DNA from: Ciona savignyi
Lineage: Eukaryota > Chordata > Ascidiacea > Phlebobranchia > Cionidae
Direction: 5' to 3'
Assembly (NCBI GenBank): GCA_000149265.1
Contig: CH003124.1
Span: 58,846-122,845, forward strand
Length of the DNA: 64,000 bases
Under the pieces are notes generated by a model. The model made no database searches, was not told the DNA's origin, and was given only the letters and a program-made list of their open reading frames with translations. The translations under genes were made by a program, and so were the position numbers. The stretch's first letter is position 1; each line of letters opens with the position of its first letter. Below are positions 53,001 to 63,317 of this stretch, in pieces.

Positions 53001-56000
53001 CATCATGCGAAAATGGAATTGGACGAAAACATAAAATTTCATACAAGCATTTATTCCTAAAAATGAATGTTTTCAAACTTCATTTGGATCTAAAAAATAA
53101 CGACAAATGAAAAACAAAAAAATAATAAAACATTAATAAAAGCAATTAATTAGTAAAAAATGATTAAAATGCATTTAGAGCTAAAAAAGTAAAGGATTAA
53201 GCAAGATAAAAGATCAGATTAGCTCTTACCATGGTCAATCGTAACCCGCTAATCCACGCCAATCTAAGGTGACTCGATTCTGCGCAAAACCATCGAATAA
53301 TTGCCCCGCTCTTGTACGATTTCGGCTGAAACAGAAGTTTAATCAGGAATTTGTTAAATAATGTTCAAAAAGCTAAAACATGAAATTCGTAAAGTTAGCA
53401 ATTTGTTGAAATTTTGGAATGAGTAGGTAGACTAGTTGATTGGAAATCAGGATAGAATAATTATGTTAATTCCCGTGAATGGTAAAACCAAGGGGGTTAA
53501 CACACGGGCGATCGTCAGATCACCTCGCGCCCACCGTCGGGTTACCGGAGCTATTGCAGTGTGTTGTATATGATTCACACGTTTCTTTAATTTAGCAGAA
53601 CCCAATAATCTGCTGGGTTCAGGGAATGGCTGTTAAGTTCCTTGCCCAAGGACACAACCAACAAGCTAGCGACCAGTTTCGCACCTGACCCACCAAGCTA
53701 ATCGGACAATTTAGTTATACAGACAGCTAAACTAACACAATTGCATTAAGAGCTTTTAGCTTAAACCTGGGTAAAAGCTGGCAACCATGTACACATGGCA
53801 CATCGTGCACACAGAGCACTTTGTACACAGCATGCACACCACACATACCTTAAGACAGAAGCAATGTGGGTGAGGAGCGCTGCTTGTTGGTTTCTTATTG
53901 TTGATGGGATACCACACCTGGGCTGAATGCTACCTCGGCTATGCACACCAGGTGTTGTGGCTCCTGTGGATTATAAGCTCAATTCATAACTTTGTTGTCC
54001 AGCCGGTTGGTCTAACAGTTAAGTGTGTCGTCTTTCAATCGAAAGGTTGCAGGTGCAAAACTGGTCGCTAGCTAGTCGGTTGTGTCCTCGGGCAAGGCAC
54101 TTAACGGACATTGCCAGAACCCAGCGGATTAATGGATTCTACCAAATTGAAGGAACGTGTCTATCATATACAACACACTGCAATAGCTCCGGTAACCCGA
54201 CGATGGGCGTGAGGTGATCTGACGATTGTCCGTGTGTTAACCCACTTGGTTTTCCCATTCACGGGGATAAACATGAATATCCTATCCTATGTTGCCATAG
54301 AACAGTCGTGTGGCCGAATTGTTAGCGCAAACGATACATATACCGATTTCTTCACAAAAACCATCTTTGTGCCTAGCCCATCATGAGTTCGAAACTCGGC
54401 TCGGTAAAAAAAATTCTTTATCGCCATGTCATTATGTATACGTTCAATACTGAACTTATGCTTTTATATTGCCAGCCTTATCGCCACCCAAACAATATAT
54501 TTGTGAAATTACAAATATCCTTAAATTCACAAACAATTTAATATCTTTGTTACTTTTCAACAGGTTTACATTTAATAAAGAACACAGGTTTTAAATTTGA
54601 AACCATTTTGGCACCCAGCACTATATTAGTGGAAATTCAAACCAACCTAAATTCACAAACAATTTAATATCTGTGTTACAATGATTTTTAACAGGAAGAA
54701 CACATATAATTTTATTATTTTAAAGAAAAGGTTAATGTTGAATTTGGTTTTAAATTGACACCCAATTGGGTACTTGACACTTCTTTAGTAGAATTAAGAA
54801 ATTACAACATAACATTCATTCAACACTTAAATTTAAGTGATTTTAAAATAAAACTAAAAAAATTAAAATTTATGAAATACTCATGTTTATGCTTATAATA
54901 GATAATAAGGAAATGAGATCTTACCTTGAAATTTAACTAGAATAATAAATCTAATTTATGATGCTAAATAAGCAATTTTACTGAACAACTTATATGCTTA
55001 CAATGGACAACGAAACACAATCCACCCTGAAATGGAACTAAAAAAATCTAAAATTCTCATTTATATTTGTGAACATCTTATCCAACAATTTATTTCTAAG
55101 CTCACAAAGGATGATAATAAACACCATCCAACCTTTTTAAAAATTAAAATTAAACTAAAAAATGAGCAATTTTATCGAAAACTTTTAAGCCTTTAATTAA
55201 TAATAAATGCAATCTTAAGAAAATTAAATTAAAAAAATACTTTGTTAAAATGAAACCCAACCCTAAAATTTAAAATTTATGTAAAAAAATTAAAAATTCT
55301 TATTGATGATGCTAGATGAGTAATTTCATATAAAAATCTAAAATTCTGATTTATAATCGTGAACAATCATCCAACAATTCATTTCTAAGCTCACAATGAA
55401 TGATAAAACACCATAAACACCACCCAACCTTGCTTGTGCTTTTACTGCTGTGATAAAGTCCCGAGTTCCTGAGCACGCAGAAGAGCTTCTTCCACGAGCT
55501 ACGTCCGACCTCCCTCACGTGAAGCCATCCACTGAGCTCCGGGGCGGTCTTCGTGAGCACGTGCTGCATCTGCAACCTCCGCACTGTGCTCCCGATCTCG
55601 GAGGAGTTGGATGAGAGGCCGGGGGAAGTCAACATCCCGTTCGGGAGGCAGAGCTGGATGGGATACATGGTGATTACATGGTTTGTCTGTATTGCTGTCT
55701 TAATATATGCAAGTTCGAAACTGGCCACTAGCTAGTCGGTTATGTCCTTGGGCAAGGCACAACATCCCGTTTGGGAGGCAGAGCTGCATGAAATACATGG
55801 TGAGCAATACTTACATGGTTCGTTAAATCTTGATATTTTTAAATAAAATATCCCGAACGTGATTTTATAGTAACCCGGGTTGGCATAAAAGAGCCAGGTT
55901 CATGTTTATAGCATTATAAACAAACATTCTTAAAAAATTGGTCTTAGAAATTATTGTTTAATTAGTCAAGTTAAGTAGGTTGCATGTGAGTCGTCTCTTG

Positions 56001-59000
56001 ATATCTTGGTTCGAAACTAGTCCATAGTCGGTTGTGTCCTTGGGCAAGGCGCTTAACAGACATTGCCTAAACCCAGTATATTAATATGTTCTACCAAATT
56101 AAAGGGATGTGTGAATTATACACAACACACTGCAATAGCTCCGGAAGCTCGACAGTGGGCGTGAGGTAATCTGATCTTGAAAAAAGTGTTTCCTATTCAC
56201 CAGATAAATATGAATATCCTATCCTATATTACATACATCATACCCAGATAAAGTATATATATACAGCCACGGGCGCCGACTTCAGGGGCGCCGGGGGGGC
56301 AATGGCCCCCCATGATTTTAAGGCTTGGGGGGCAGCCCCCCATGTTTTTTTAACGATTGTTCTGCATGTTTGTTATAATTTGTACTGACATCGTAGAGAG
56401 AAAACAGCGCGATAACAGCGTCCGGTGCCACAATGCTACTACGCACATCCGCGGCGCCTTTAATCGGAACTCCGACTAGATGCGCTAAGACGTAATCCTT
56501 TGATCGGCACTCGGCGTTGCCTGGCCGGCGAATCGCACGCGCTCGGGGAGATTATAATGAAATTTAATTAAGTTGTCATCTCTTTTGCAGTGGTAAAGAG
56601 TAACTTCGTACCACAATGACACAAAAACGACTTAACCTCGCTTGCATTGTTTGTACGCATAAAAAAGTAGTGGACAAATTAGACAGACAAGCTCTAATAA
56701 ACAACATTTGTGTCTGCCAACGCGATACGAAAAAATACCTTTGCGTAAGGATTGTGTTTATTGTGTAGTTGGTTTTTCGTTCTTTTTCAATAAATTGAGT
56801 AGCTCGTTTGCTAAGTCAGTAAACGTGTGAAACACAGGTTCAAAAGGATTGCGTCAGTTTACCGTAAGCAGTATCGTAAATTACGCCGTGCGTCGCACGG
56901 TCTAACGATTCAAAAAAATATAAAAATTATTTATATATAAATATAATATATATGGCGCCAACGACGCATGCAGAGTAAGCCAGCCTAACTTGGCATTTTG
57001 CCAGGATGTGCAGCATCACCTGATTTTTACGTGTTTCGATCATCAGACATTAATTGCCTATCTGCACTACAATTCAACTGCGCAAGACATACAAGCGTCG
57101 CAATGGGAGAACAAAACGTTTTTTTTGTGTTAACATGCAGGTTAATTCCTAGTTTTTGGCGATCAGGATTTTTTACGATCACTAAAATTCTTGCAGATCC
57201 GATCGCGATCTATAACGCGTCCAAAAAACGATTATTTTCTGACGCGAAAATGCAAACTATGACAGAAATAAAGTTCAATTTAACAGCCATTAAACGGTTA
57301 TTCACACTACTTAACTGCACATATCAAGCTTAACCTAAAGTTTAACTTAAACATACAAACTTTTAAATTTTAATAGGGTTTGTGGTAAAACGTATAAATA
57401 TATATAGATATATTTATTATTATAATCGATATATAGCGTTTTGTGCATATATTTGATCGCACCTTCCTTCGCTGTGATTATACAAGTGCGATTGCGTTTT
57501 AATATTATATGCCCCAATGAAACAACAAATTAAGAAACAACCAGACGCTTTTATCAGGTAGTTAAAAAATATTCCAAGCAAAAGTTTTATATTCGGTATC
57601 GAGTGTATTATTTACAGTTAGGAAAGCTAATCCGTATCATTTAACTTAATTTATTAAGCAATCTTCCGCTTAGCGTGTAAGTAAGGATTGCTTGGCCCTG
57701 GTCCAACTTGCACCTGGCCGTAATGAGTAGACGCGTGTATCTTTTTGATGACGTGCGAACGCTCGAAGTGCACGATAATGATAAGAGAGAGTACACTTAT
57801 GTTTCTTTAGCTTAAACAGTCTGTTATCAATTAAAAACATAAAGCGAAAATTGCGTTAAAACTTATTTTACGCATTTCACACAATTAAAATTTTCAGGTT
57901 TAAAAATGTGATTTATTGTTGTTTGCATGATTTAGTTTTACAGAATGATTAATTAGATCCCGCTACGGTATGTAATGCCCTATTGAATCTATGCCTGCCC
58001 TAACTAAATTGATTTTTAAACTACTTTTTAGTTACGCCTATAATTGAGGAGATCATTTGATTTTCCAGACGCGAACATACACCTTTGGAGTGTAACATTT
58101 GTATCACCAATTAATCCACGCGACTAACGAAAATGCAATGGTTTATGTCGGGACGATTACATTATTTTATAACTCGGTCCTTTAGCCGCAAACCGGACGC
58201 TTATACCCTAACCAGAAGCTAAGGAATTTTTATAGGATTGGGTAGGTCGGCCGATCCCCGATCAAAGGTCGGATGCCGACACCAGGTTCGGTAGTCTGAC
58301 GTGAGCTAATGGGGAAATCACCTAAGAACGAAAGCGTCGTTTGACGAACGAAAGCGTTGTTAAATGTTTTTTTTTTGTAATCTTTAAGTTAGTTGAACTG
58401 CCGCTGTGCGCATTAAAACTTACTGAGAGGTAAATAGTTTTTAACATGCTACCGTCTACGTAGGAAAAGTGTTCCTGAAATTTGTTTCGCGCTCACGCGC
58501 GAACGGGTTTCGAATTGCCACACGGCCTACAATACGGACAACTTAACGGCTATGACCAAAGCAGTTAGTTTTATGACGTCACACTCATTAATATGACGTC
58601 ATATAAATTTTCGCCCCCCATCGTTTCTGGCAAAGTCGGCGCCTATGTATACAGCTATACGCCGGTTAATGACATTACGATGTCTATAGAAAAGAAGTTC
58701 TAAATATAAAGGATCATAATCCCTTAGATAACAGAACTGCAGGTCTCATAGAGTATCAACGGAAATGAATGTAATTCGATTTGTTTTTAAAATTAGGGGG
58801 TGGCACTCTTTTTTGACCTATGTTGTGGCGTTCTATTAGAGGTGGCATTCAAATAAAAGTATATACAGCTATATGCCAGCTACTACATAAGGATGTCCAA
58901 AAAAAAAAAGGTCTAAAAGGATCATATACCCTCAGTTAACAGAACTGCAGGTCACATAGAGCATCAACAGTACTGAATGTAATTCGAGTTGTTTTTAAAA

Positions 59001-62000
59001 TACGTGCGTCGTTGAAATGAAAACCGATTAACGTATAACTGAACAAAATTAATTTTATTTATATAGAATTAAGATTTGAATATGATTTAAATATGAAATG
59101 AACCTGAATATGAAAGCATTATTTTTTGATTCCAACAAATTGAATCTAAGTGCTTATTGTGAAACAAAACTTCATTAACATAATTTTGCATCAAGAGTAG
59201 AAAATAGTGGTAAAATTTGTTTTTTTTTAGATTGCAGTACGACCGGTTAGTCTGGCGGTTAAGTGAGTCTCGCCTTTCAGTCGAAAGGTTGCAGGTGCGA
59301 AACTGGTGACTAGCTAGTCGGTTGTGTCCTTGAGGCAAGGCACTTAATGGACATTACCTGAACCCAGCAGATTAATGGGTTCTACCAAATTAAAGGAACG
59401 TGTGAATAATACACAACACACTGCAATAGCTCCGGTAACCCGACGGTGGGTACGAGGTGATCTGACGATTGCCCGTGTGTTATCCCCCTGGTTTTCCTAT
59501 TCACGGGAATAAACATATATATCCTATCTAGTATACATCAATATAACATTCAAACATCAATTCACCTCTGGACTTTGTAAAATGCTGAATTTGGAGGGAG
59601 ATTTGTTGAGGCAGAATCTTGAAATAATATCCGGCTCCTGGTTCCCCCATATTTCATCAATGATCTCATAATCTTCGACATATCGCTCTGTGGATAAGTG
59701 GGTGGGGGGTGGGGGGGTTAGCTACCATTTTCGACATTAAAACATACCAAATTGTGGTCAAAAAATGGACGAGCATGTTTGTGATAAAATTGCAGGAAAA
59801 ATAGTTTAATTGTGTTGTTTATTTCTTGTTTTAACAAACTCATAACAAACAACACTAGAAGGAGGAAAGAAGGAAAGGAAGGAAACTCCTCATTAAAATT
59901 ACAGAAACAGGAATATGTATAATTCTAATGCAATATTTTTCATAGCTTCACGCTTTTGGATAAAGTTTTCTAACAACTTATTTAGGTAGTTTAGTTCTTC
60001 TATTTTTTGTTTCCACAATGAGAACAGATATATCTATAAACAAAAAAAGAGGGAAAAGACACCAAGGCTTCTATGGCCCATATTCCTAGACCTGGCATTG
60101 ACATGGACTCGTCTACTTTGGTCTACACTATTGTAAAGTATTATATCTGGCATAAAAAGGTCAGAATTTATGTTCCAATAAATGTACAGCAGCAATTTAA
60201 AAACGCAGCTGTCAAAATAAAAAACATTGTTTAGTGCGATGTTAAATCAAATCTTTATCTCAAAGAACAGATATGCAGCATAATCTCAAAGAATAAGTGC
60301 ACATTATATTTCCCTTTGACTAATCACGCAGCGTAATCAACCATGGGGAATTTAAAACAAAACAATCACCGCCATTGCTTTGCTATATTACAAAAATAAA
60401 AAGTACATAAGCAAATAAGAAAAGCAAGGAAATAATCAGGAGATTTTTCTTTCCTAAATTTTACTTTTAACGGCGTTACCTGCCTATATGTGCATTTATG
60501 GCAAAGAAGTAAAAATATAAGGCGGGTTATCTTAATTCACAGTAAATGAAACATCCAAACGGACTGTTATATCGATAGATCAAGCTAAACTTAGACATTC
60601 TAAAACTAGGAGATCTTAAAACTTGAATCTTAAAGTAAAATCTTAAACATTCCTAAAGAAGTAAAACACTCCTAAAAATTTATATTCAATATTTTTTTCA
60701 TGATTAGCTTACCAATCATGGAATCAGTGTTTTGTTCAATGATGGCCCAGACTGATAGATCCACGGGTCGTTTCAGTTTAATGAGCAGAGTGTGGATCAA
60801 CACTGCTGCAGTGGACGAAGGTGGGAGGTCGATCTCCTTCCATGAGGAGATGTCCGTCACCCACACACTCCAAATCATCTGGGATGAAATATTCATGTTT
60901 ATCACCGTGGATGGGAAAACCAAGGGGGTTGACACACAGGCAATCCTAAGATTTTATTACTTGAGATATTTCGGGGTGTTGTGTATGATTAAGACTTTTC
61001 TCCAGTTTTAGGATAAGATATTCATGTTTATCCGCGTGAATGGGAAAACCAAGGGGGTTATCACACGAGCAATCGTCAGATCACCTCACGCCCACCGTCG
61101 GGTTACCGGAGCTATTGCAGTGTGCTTTGTATGATTGAGACGTTTCTTTAATTTGGTGGAACCCATTAATCCACTGGGTTTGGACAATGTCCGATAAGTG
61201 CCTTGCCCAACAACACAACCGACTAGCTAGTGACCAGTTACGAACCTACAACCCTTCAACTGAAAGGCGACACGCTAATACACCATGCTATTCGGCTGGT
61301 GTAACTTACTTTAGGATTAAAAGATATTGTCCTAAAACAAAAAAAATCACTGGCCAATATTAAATTGCAAAGATGGTAATAATAAGAGTTGAAAGTATCT
61401 GACAAAATTGATATTCATATGCTTACATGCTCATATTTATTAAAGGTAACTATCGATTGACCTTTACCTTAATCCAGGCATCTAGACTGAACAGAAGGCA
61501 CATTTAACTAGATATTGCACCATAAATCTAGATTACATTTCAACAAGTGAATATGTCACTTTAAACCTACTAGCATTAAATATTAAAATTAAAAAAATAA
61601 TAATTAACCTGTTTTGTACCAGCTCTCTGGGTTTTACAGGAAATTCGATCAACCTGGGAATGGATTTGAATCGTATACGTATACTACATACATTTGAAGT
61701 TTTTAATATTTATAATAAACATCAAGTTTTTAATTTTAATAGTATATATAACATTTTTAATTGTAATAATATACATATACTTATTTGTAGTTTTAATATT
61801 TATAGTATACATTAGGTTTTTAATTGTAATAATATATGTTAACATATTTAAAGTTTTAATTTTAATAGTATACATATATGTATTCAAAATTTTTAATATT
61901 GGAATTTACATATATTTATTTAATGTTTTTAATTTTATTTATATACGAATACAACTTTAAAATTTAAATTTTACTTATATACATATACACTTATTTAAAG

Positions 62001-63317
62001 TTTATACACCACAAAAATGTGACAGTTTTGTGGCTGTTGGTTTAACATTAATCTCTTAAGTTCAAGTACATAATTATACACTGATTAATACCACACTTGA
62101 AAGCTGTAAATCAAATGTATATCTTAGTACCACTGCGATAATAGCTTGATTACATGTAAATGAAAATAGACATTACAGTTAATAGTTTAAAAAAAAATCA
62201 TTTGCAAATTAAGAAACAATAATGGAATTAAAAACTGTGTAGAAAGTATGGAATAATTTTTTTTTAAATGCTGAGATGTAAATCCAAAATTGCAATAAAT
62301 TGTTATCTTGATCAGATATAAATAACTATGCTTTAAAAGTATCACGAACAGACATTTTTGTCCATTTTTCAACCACATAATTGGTATACGATGTTTTAAT
62401 GTCAAAAATGGCTACAATAACCATAGGAAAGTTGGAAACTAAACACATAAAGCCAGAATAATAAGTTTATTGACCGAAATAATAATTTTACTGAATAATT
62501 TAAAGTGTCTTTCATTAAAATGAACATTATTCAGACTTTATATTTTTTGCTCTGATCATCTACAACTCCATGTAATATACTCCAGTTTCATAATGAGCTA
62601 TTGTAATTTTACAAATCAACAATGAAATAAGCATTCTCCAAACAACCTATTCCAGGGCTAAAAATCCATCAAATTTTAGGCGAGTCAGAATTCACTTGCG
62701 TGTGGAAGCTCACGCGAGTGACATGGCGTGCAACCATGGTTTGTATGACGTAACAACAGTTTAAATGTGGTATTATAACAATCTTACATAATGTTGTATA
62801 CTCCAGTATTTGGACACGCCGAATGAATAATAAAAAGGTTATACTGCAGTTAAATAGAAAACTGCCACGATAAACGTTAATTAGTTTTTATATGCGAGAG
62901 TAAATTTTTACTTGCGCGGCGTGTGGATTTTTGGCCCTGCTATTAAAATAAAAAATATTATTCTCGCTTTATGTTTTTTTGTGCAGACTGCCATACAACT
63001 CCATAAATATATATTATCATTATAGCTTATTGTAGCAAAATGCAACACAGATAGACAGCAGATTTTTAAAGAAAACAAAGTAAATATGTTGAACTTACTT
63101 TTCTGTGCAGTTATTTAGGGGTTGTGGTATTGTAGCTTATTGTAGCAAAATATAGCTCAGTTGAAGACAGACAGCAGGTTTTTAAATATAATTTGAACTT
63201 ACTTTTCTGTGCAGTTGTTTGGGGGTGGTTGTATTACCCGGGACGGAATGTTGTGGACGGATCGGGCCGTGGATGGGAGCAGATGAGGCAAGATCGGAAT
63301 GTGATCCGAACAACTTT
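46871..63317 (-). CDS. GRB7/GRB10/GRB14-family adaptor (RA-PH-BPS-SH2), at least 13 exons
   Basis: Exons in transcript order (minus strand): 63317-63238 (tentative), 61653-61609 (tentative), 60878-60713, 59687-59566, 55653-55429, 53963-53849, 53325-53230, 50543-50454, 49706-49568, 48740-48678, 48114-47997, 47611-47518, 47020-46871. The RA domain spans exons 3-4, the PH domain exons 5-7 (LSGWLHVREVGRSSWKKLFC..GLYHSSKSTSK), the BPS region exons 8-9 (MDFRGETGRVIQDP) and the SH2 domain exons 11-13 (WFYGKITREQ, FLVRDS, FVDMIQLIDFHRLNRGSLPC). This order is unique to GRB7/10/14, which bind activated receptor tyrosine kinases such as the insulin receptor. Vertebrates have three paralogues; this looks like the single ancestral form. 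Phases match except that the exon at 53963-53849 is 115 nt where 114 is required. Start and N-terminal region not identified. Confidence 0.9.
47518..47611 (-). CDS. SH2 exon with the FLVR phosphotyrosine-binding motif
   Basis: It encodes GLFLVRDSRTIPGGIVITVC followed by HNQKCRHIPITQ. The arginine of FLVRDS is the invariant phosphotyrosine ligand, and the HIPI strand corresponds to HYLI of the paralogues. Phase 2 in and phase 0 out, agreeing with both neighbours. Confidence 0.9.
47850..47940. repeat. GC-rich TGTCCGGCGTGCC direct repeat
   Basis: Short direct repeats of CCTGTCCGGCGTGC within 90 bases, in an intron of the GRB-family gene between two SH2 exons. It is unusually GC-rich for this region and ends in a C9 run. 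Confidence 0.7.
47997..48114 (-). CDS. SH2 exon, N-terminal part
   Basis: ADIVLTTSTTAIHQTQPWFY, then GKITREQANDEVQRNGNIDG. IHxTQPWF is the hallmark start of the GRB7/10/14 SH2 domain. Donor GTGAGT. Confidence 0.9.
48138..48228 (+). repeat. 14-bp tandem repeat TGTGTGACGTATTA
   Basis: Six copies, the first two slightly diverged, 24 bases upstream (in transcript sense) of the SH2 exon acceptor at 48115. Each copy holds TGACGT, a CRE half-site. Confidence 0.88.
48678..48740 (-). CDS. Linker exon between BPS and SH2
   Basis: A 63-nt exon between TTGCATTGCAG and GTTGGT that carries phase 1 in and out, encoding NDRTLVGSSAPTKQVAFFAR. The composition is that of a flexible linker and no family motif is expected here. 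Its phase agreement with both neighbours is the main evidence. Confidence 0.65.
49207..49490 (-). mobile_element. SINE-A, near full-length
   Basis: Tail ATAGGATAGGATATTCATCT, core GGGTTACCGGAGCTATTGCA, head end GCACTTAACCGGCCGGAC (with a small deletion). Confidence 0.87.
49568..49706 (-). CDS. BPS-domain exon
   Basis: RHDFAPMDFRGETGRVIQDP, then KEVAMLELEQQSSWRRRLIN. It matches the AMDFSGQTGRVI.NP..A...ALEE..AWRK segment of the BPS region, which inhibits receptor kinases in GRB10 and GRB14. The opposite strand also has an open frame, which is a shadow. Confidence 0.9.
50112..50355 (-). mobile_element. SINE-A, tail-truncated
   Basis: CACAGGCAATCGTCAGATCA to CGCTAGACTAACCGACCGGA. The A/T-rich tail with GATAGGATATTCATG is missing. 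Confidence 0.85.
50454..50543 (-). CDS. PH-BPS junction exon
   Basis: Thirty codons in phase 0: NGSRFYESYLSARRLGQTNL then VRSSSDRSIN. It aligns with the LLYQNY..P and RSVSENSL segment of the family. Acceptor CATTTATAG, donor GTAAGA. Confidence 0.82.
50960..51185. repeat. Long imperfect inverted repeat with AACTGAACCCC / GGGGTTCAGTT arms
   Basis: Repeated AACTGAACCCCTTTAAAC-type units on the left (50960-51040) face repeated GGGGTTCAGTTGTAAAGG units on the right (51043-51185). The junction AACCCTTTTAACTGAAAAGG is at about 51022-51042. It would form a strong hairpin. Confidence 0.82.
51322..51492 (+). repeat. 17-bp tandem repeat AAGTGTTGCACAATTTA
   Basis: About ten copies. The outer ones have CACTTTC in place of CAATTTA. 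It is intronic in the GRB-family gene. Confidence 0.9.
52625..52812. mobile_element. Foldback/MITE-like element
   Basis: Left end GGGCCAACACTAAAAGGAGG, right end CCCTCATTTAAGTATTGCCC with TTTCCCTCCTTCCC. This copy shows that the full terminal repeat starts GGGCAA(C)ACTAAAAGG. Confidence 0.8.
53230..53325 (-). CDS. PH-domain exon, C-terminal helix
   Basis: Thirty-two codons: PKSYKSGAIIRWFCAESSHL, then RLAWISGLRLTM. It corresponds to the [20 protein letters not shown] strand and helix of the PH domain, with the invariant tryptophan present. Acceptor CTGTTTCAG, donor GTAAGA. Confidence 0.88.
53450..53705 (-). mobile_element. SINE-A, head slightly deleted
   Basis: GGATAGAATAATTATGTTAA through GGGTTACCGGAGCTATTGCA to ACCCACCAAGCTAATCGGAC. 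It lies between two PH exons. Confidence 0.85.
53849..53963 (-). CDS. PH-domain middle exon carrying a +1 frame error
   Basis: From acceptor ATCCACAG it reads EPQHLVCIAEVAFSPG, matching EPRHLQLLADLEDSN of the family. The matching continuation, VWYPINNKKPTSSAPHPHCF then CLK and donor GTATGT, is in the next frame. The first frame runs into TAA within eight codons. The exon is 115 nt although its phase-0 neighbours require a multiple of three, so there is one extra base (or two missing) near 53917-53922. This may be a sequence error, a polymorphism or a broken allele. Confidence 0.8.
54001..54290 (+). mobile_element. SINE-A, full-length
   Basis: Head AGCCGGTTGGTCTAACAGTT, B-box-like GGTTGCAGGTGCAAAACTGG, centre and tail intact to AACATGAATATCCTATCCTA. 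It is followed at once by a SINE-B. Confidence 0.88.
54300..54412 (+). mobile_element. SINE-B
   Basis: ACAGTCGTGTGGCCGAATTG, CATCATGAGTTCGAAACTCG B-box, GGCTCGGTAAAAAAA tail. It is inserted next to a SINE-A. Confidence 0.82.
55429..55653 (-). CDS. PH-domain first exon
   Basis: Seventy-five codons in phase 0. After a linker (LCLPNGMLTSPGLSSNSSEI) it encodes PELSGWLHVREVGRSSWKKL, FCVLRNSGLYHSSKSTSK, clearly the GRB7/10/14 PH start (PEIQGFLHVKE.GKKSWKKLYVCLR.SGLY.STKGTSK). Its GC-rich codon use stands out from the AT-rich introns. Confidence 0.93.
55631..55805. repeat. Duplicated exon edge around a SINE-A fragment
   Basis: AACATCCCGTTCGGGAGGCA plus GAGCTGGATGGGATACATGG (from 55631) recurs at 55761 as AACATCCCGTTTGGGAGGCA plus GAGCTGCATGAAATACATGG. 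Between them lies a SINE-A fragment (about 55709-55760). The copied part covers the acceptor and first codons of the PH exon at 55653. Confidence 0.85.
55978..56225 (+). mobile_element. SINE-A, diverged
   Basis: GTTCGAAACTAGTCCATAGT, TTGCCTAAACCCAGTATATT, CAATAGCTCCGGAAGCTCGA, tail AATATGAATATCCTATCCTA. It is immediately left of the hAT-like element. Confidence 0.78.
56268..58647. mobile_element. hAT-like DNA transposon, 2.38 kb, with 8-bp target duplication
   Basis: The element starts CACGGGCGCCGACTT and its other end, read inward, starts CATAGGCGCCGACTT, 13 of 15 bases identical. TATACAGC is present directly outside both ends (56260-56267 and 58648-58655). An 8-bp target duplication, CA..TG ends and short inverted repeats with a GGCGCCG core fit the hAT superfamily. 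The interior is CpG-richer than its surroundings and lacks a recognisable transposase; the longest frame (56998-57333) has no hAT motif. It is probably a nonautonomous or decayed copy. It lies in the intron between the RA and PH exons of the GRB-family gene. Confidence 0.8.
58648..59005 (+). repeat. Tandem duplication (~150 bp) at the right edge of the hAT-like element
   Basis: TATACAGCTATACGCCGGTT..AACAGAACTGCAGGTCTCAT..GAATGTAATTCGATTTGTTT (58648-58792) recurs as TATACAGCTATATGCCAGCT..AACAGAACTGCAGGTCACAT..GAATGTAATTCGAGTTGTTT (58862-59000). Confidence 0.8.
59234..59530 (+). mobile_element. SINE-A, full-length
   Basis: Head GACCGGTTAGTCTGGCGGTT and TCAGTCGAAAGGTTGCAGGT, centre ACACACTGCAATAGCTCCGG, tail ACGGGAATAAACATATATAT. 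It ends 36 bases before the RA exon (59566). Confidence 0.88.
59566..59687 (-). CDS. RA-domain C-terminal exon
   Basis: ERYVEDYEIIDEIWGNQEPD, then IISRFCLNKSPSKFSILQSP. It matches LERCLEDHEIVVQVES......FLFRKNYAKYEFFKNP of the family. Phase 1 in, phase 0 out. It lies about 35 bases from a SINE-A copy. Confidence 0.88.
59856..59896. mobile_element. Foldback/MITE end fragment
   Basis: ACTAGAAGGAGGAAAGAAGG then AAGGAAGGAAACTCCTC resembles one terminal repeat of the foldback family. The remainder is not recognisable. Confidence 0.45.
60713..60878 (-). CDS. RA-domain N-terminal exon
   Basis: MIWSVWVTDISSWKEIDLPP, then a Leu-rich helix and DLSVWAIIEQNTDSMI. It aligns with VKVFSEDGTSKVVEI..DMT..DLC.LLV and DNSWTLVEHHP of the Ras-associating domain. 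The acceptor is CATCCCAG. Confidence 0.85.
60890..61300 (-). mobile_element. SINE-A tail fragment plus full-length copy
   Basis: A fragment (60890-60985) starts about 12 bases from the RA exon edge at 60878. A complete copy (61011-61300) follows with TTCATGTTTATCCGCGTGAA tail and head end ATGCTATTCGGCTGG. Confidence 0.82.
61609..61653 (-). CDS. Tentative linker exon of the GRB-family gene
   Basis: A 45-nt stretch bounded by CATTCCCAG and GTTAAT in phase 0, encoding VDRISCKTQRAGTKQ. Supported only by splice sites, phase and position just 5' of the RA exon. Confidence 0.4.
61684..61990 (+). repeat. AT-rich TTTTTAATTNTAATARTATA tandem repeat
   Basis: About eight diverged copies of a ~33-bp unit with AGTTTTTAATTTTAATAGTA and TACATATA. 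It is open in several frames only because of composition. Confidence 0.8.
63238..63317 (-). CDS. Tentative N-terminal exon of the GRB-family gene
   Basis: Eighty nt between CTTTCCACAG and GTAATA. The frame that joins the next exon encodes a Ser/Pro/His-rich stretch ending LLPSTARSVHNIPSR, compatible with the low-complexity N-terminus of the family. GC-rich against an AT-rich background. The acceptor region has a second copy at about 63394-63418. Other frames are open too. Confidence 0.4.

Noticed and set aside
56998-57333. 111-residue frame as a hAT transposase remnant
   Set aside because: It lies inside the hAT-like element but has no BED-finger or hAT dimerisation motif that I can see.
61684-61960. 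Ile/Tyr-rich frames on both strands
   Set aside because: They are translations of an AT-rich tandem repeat.
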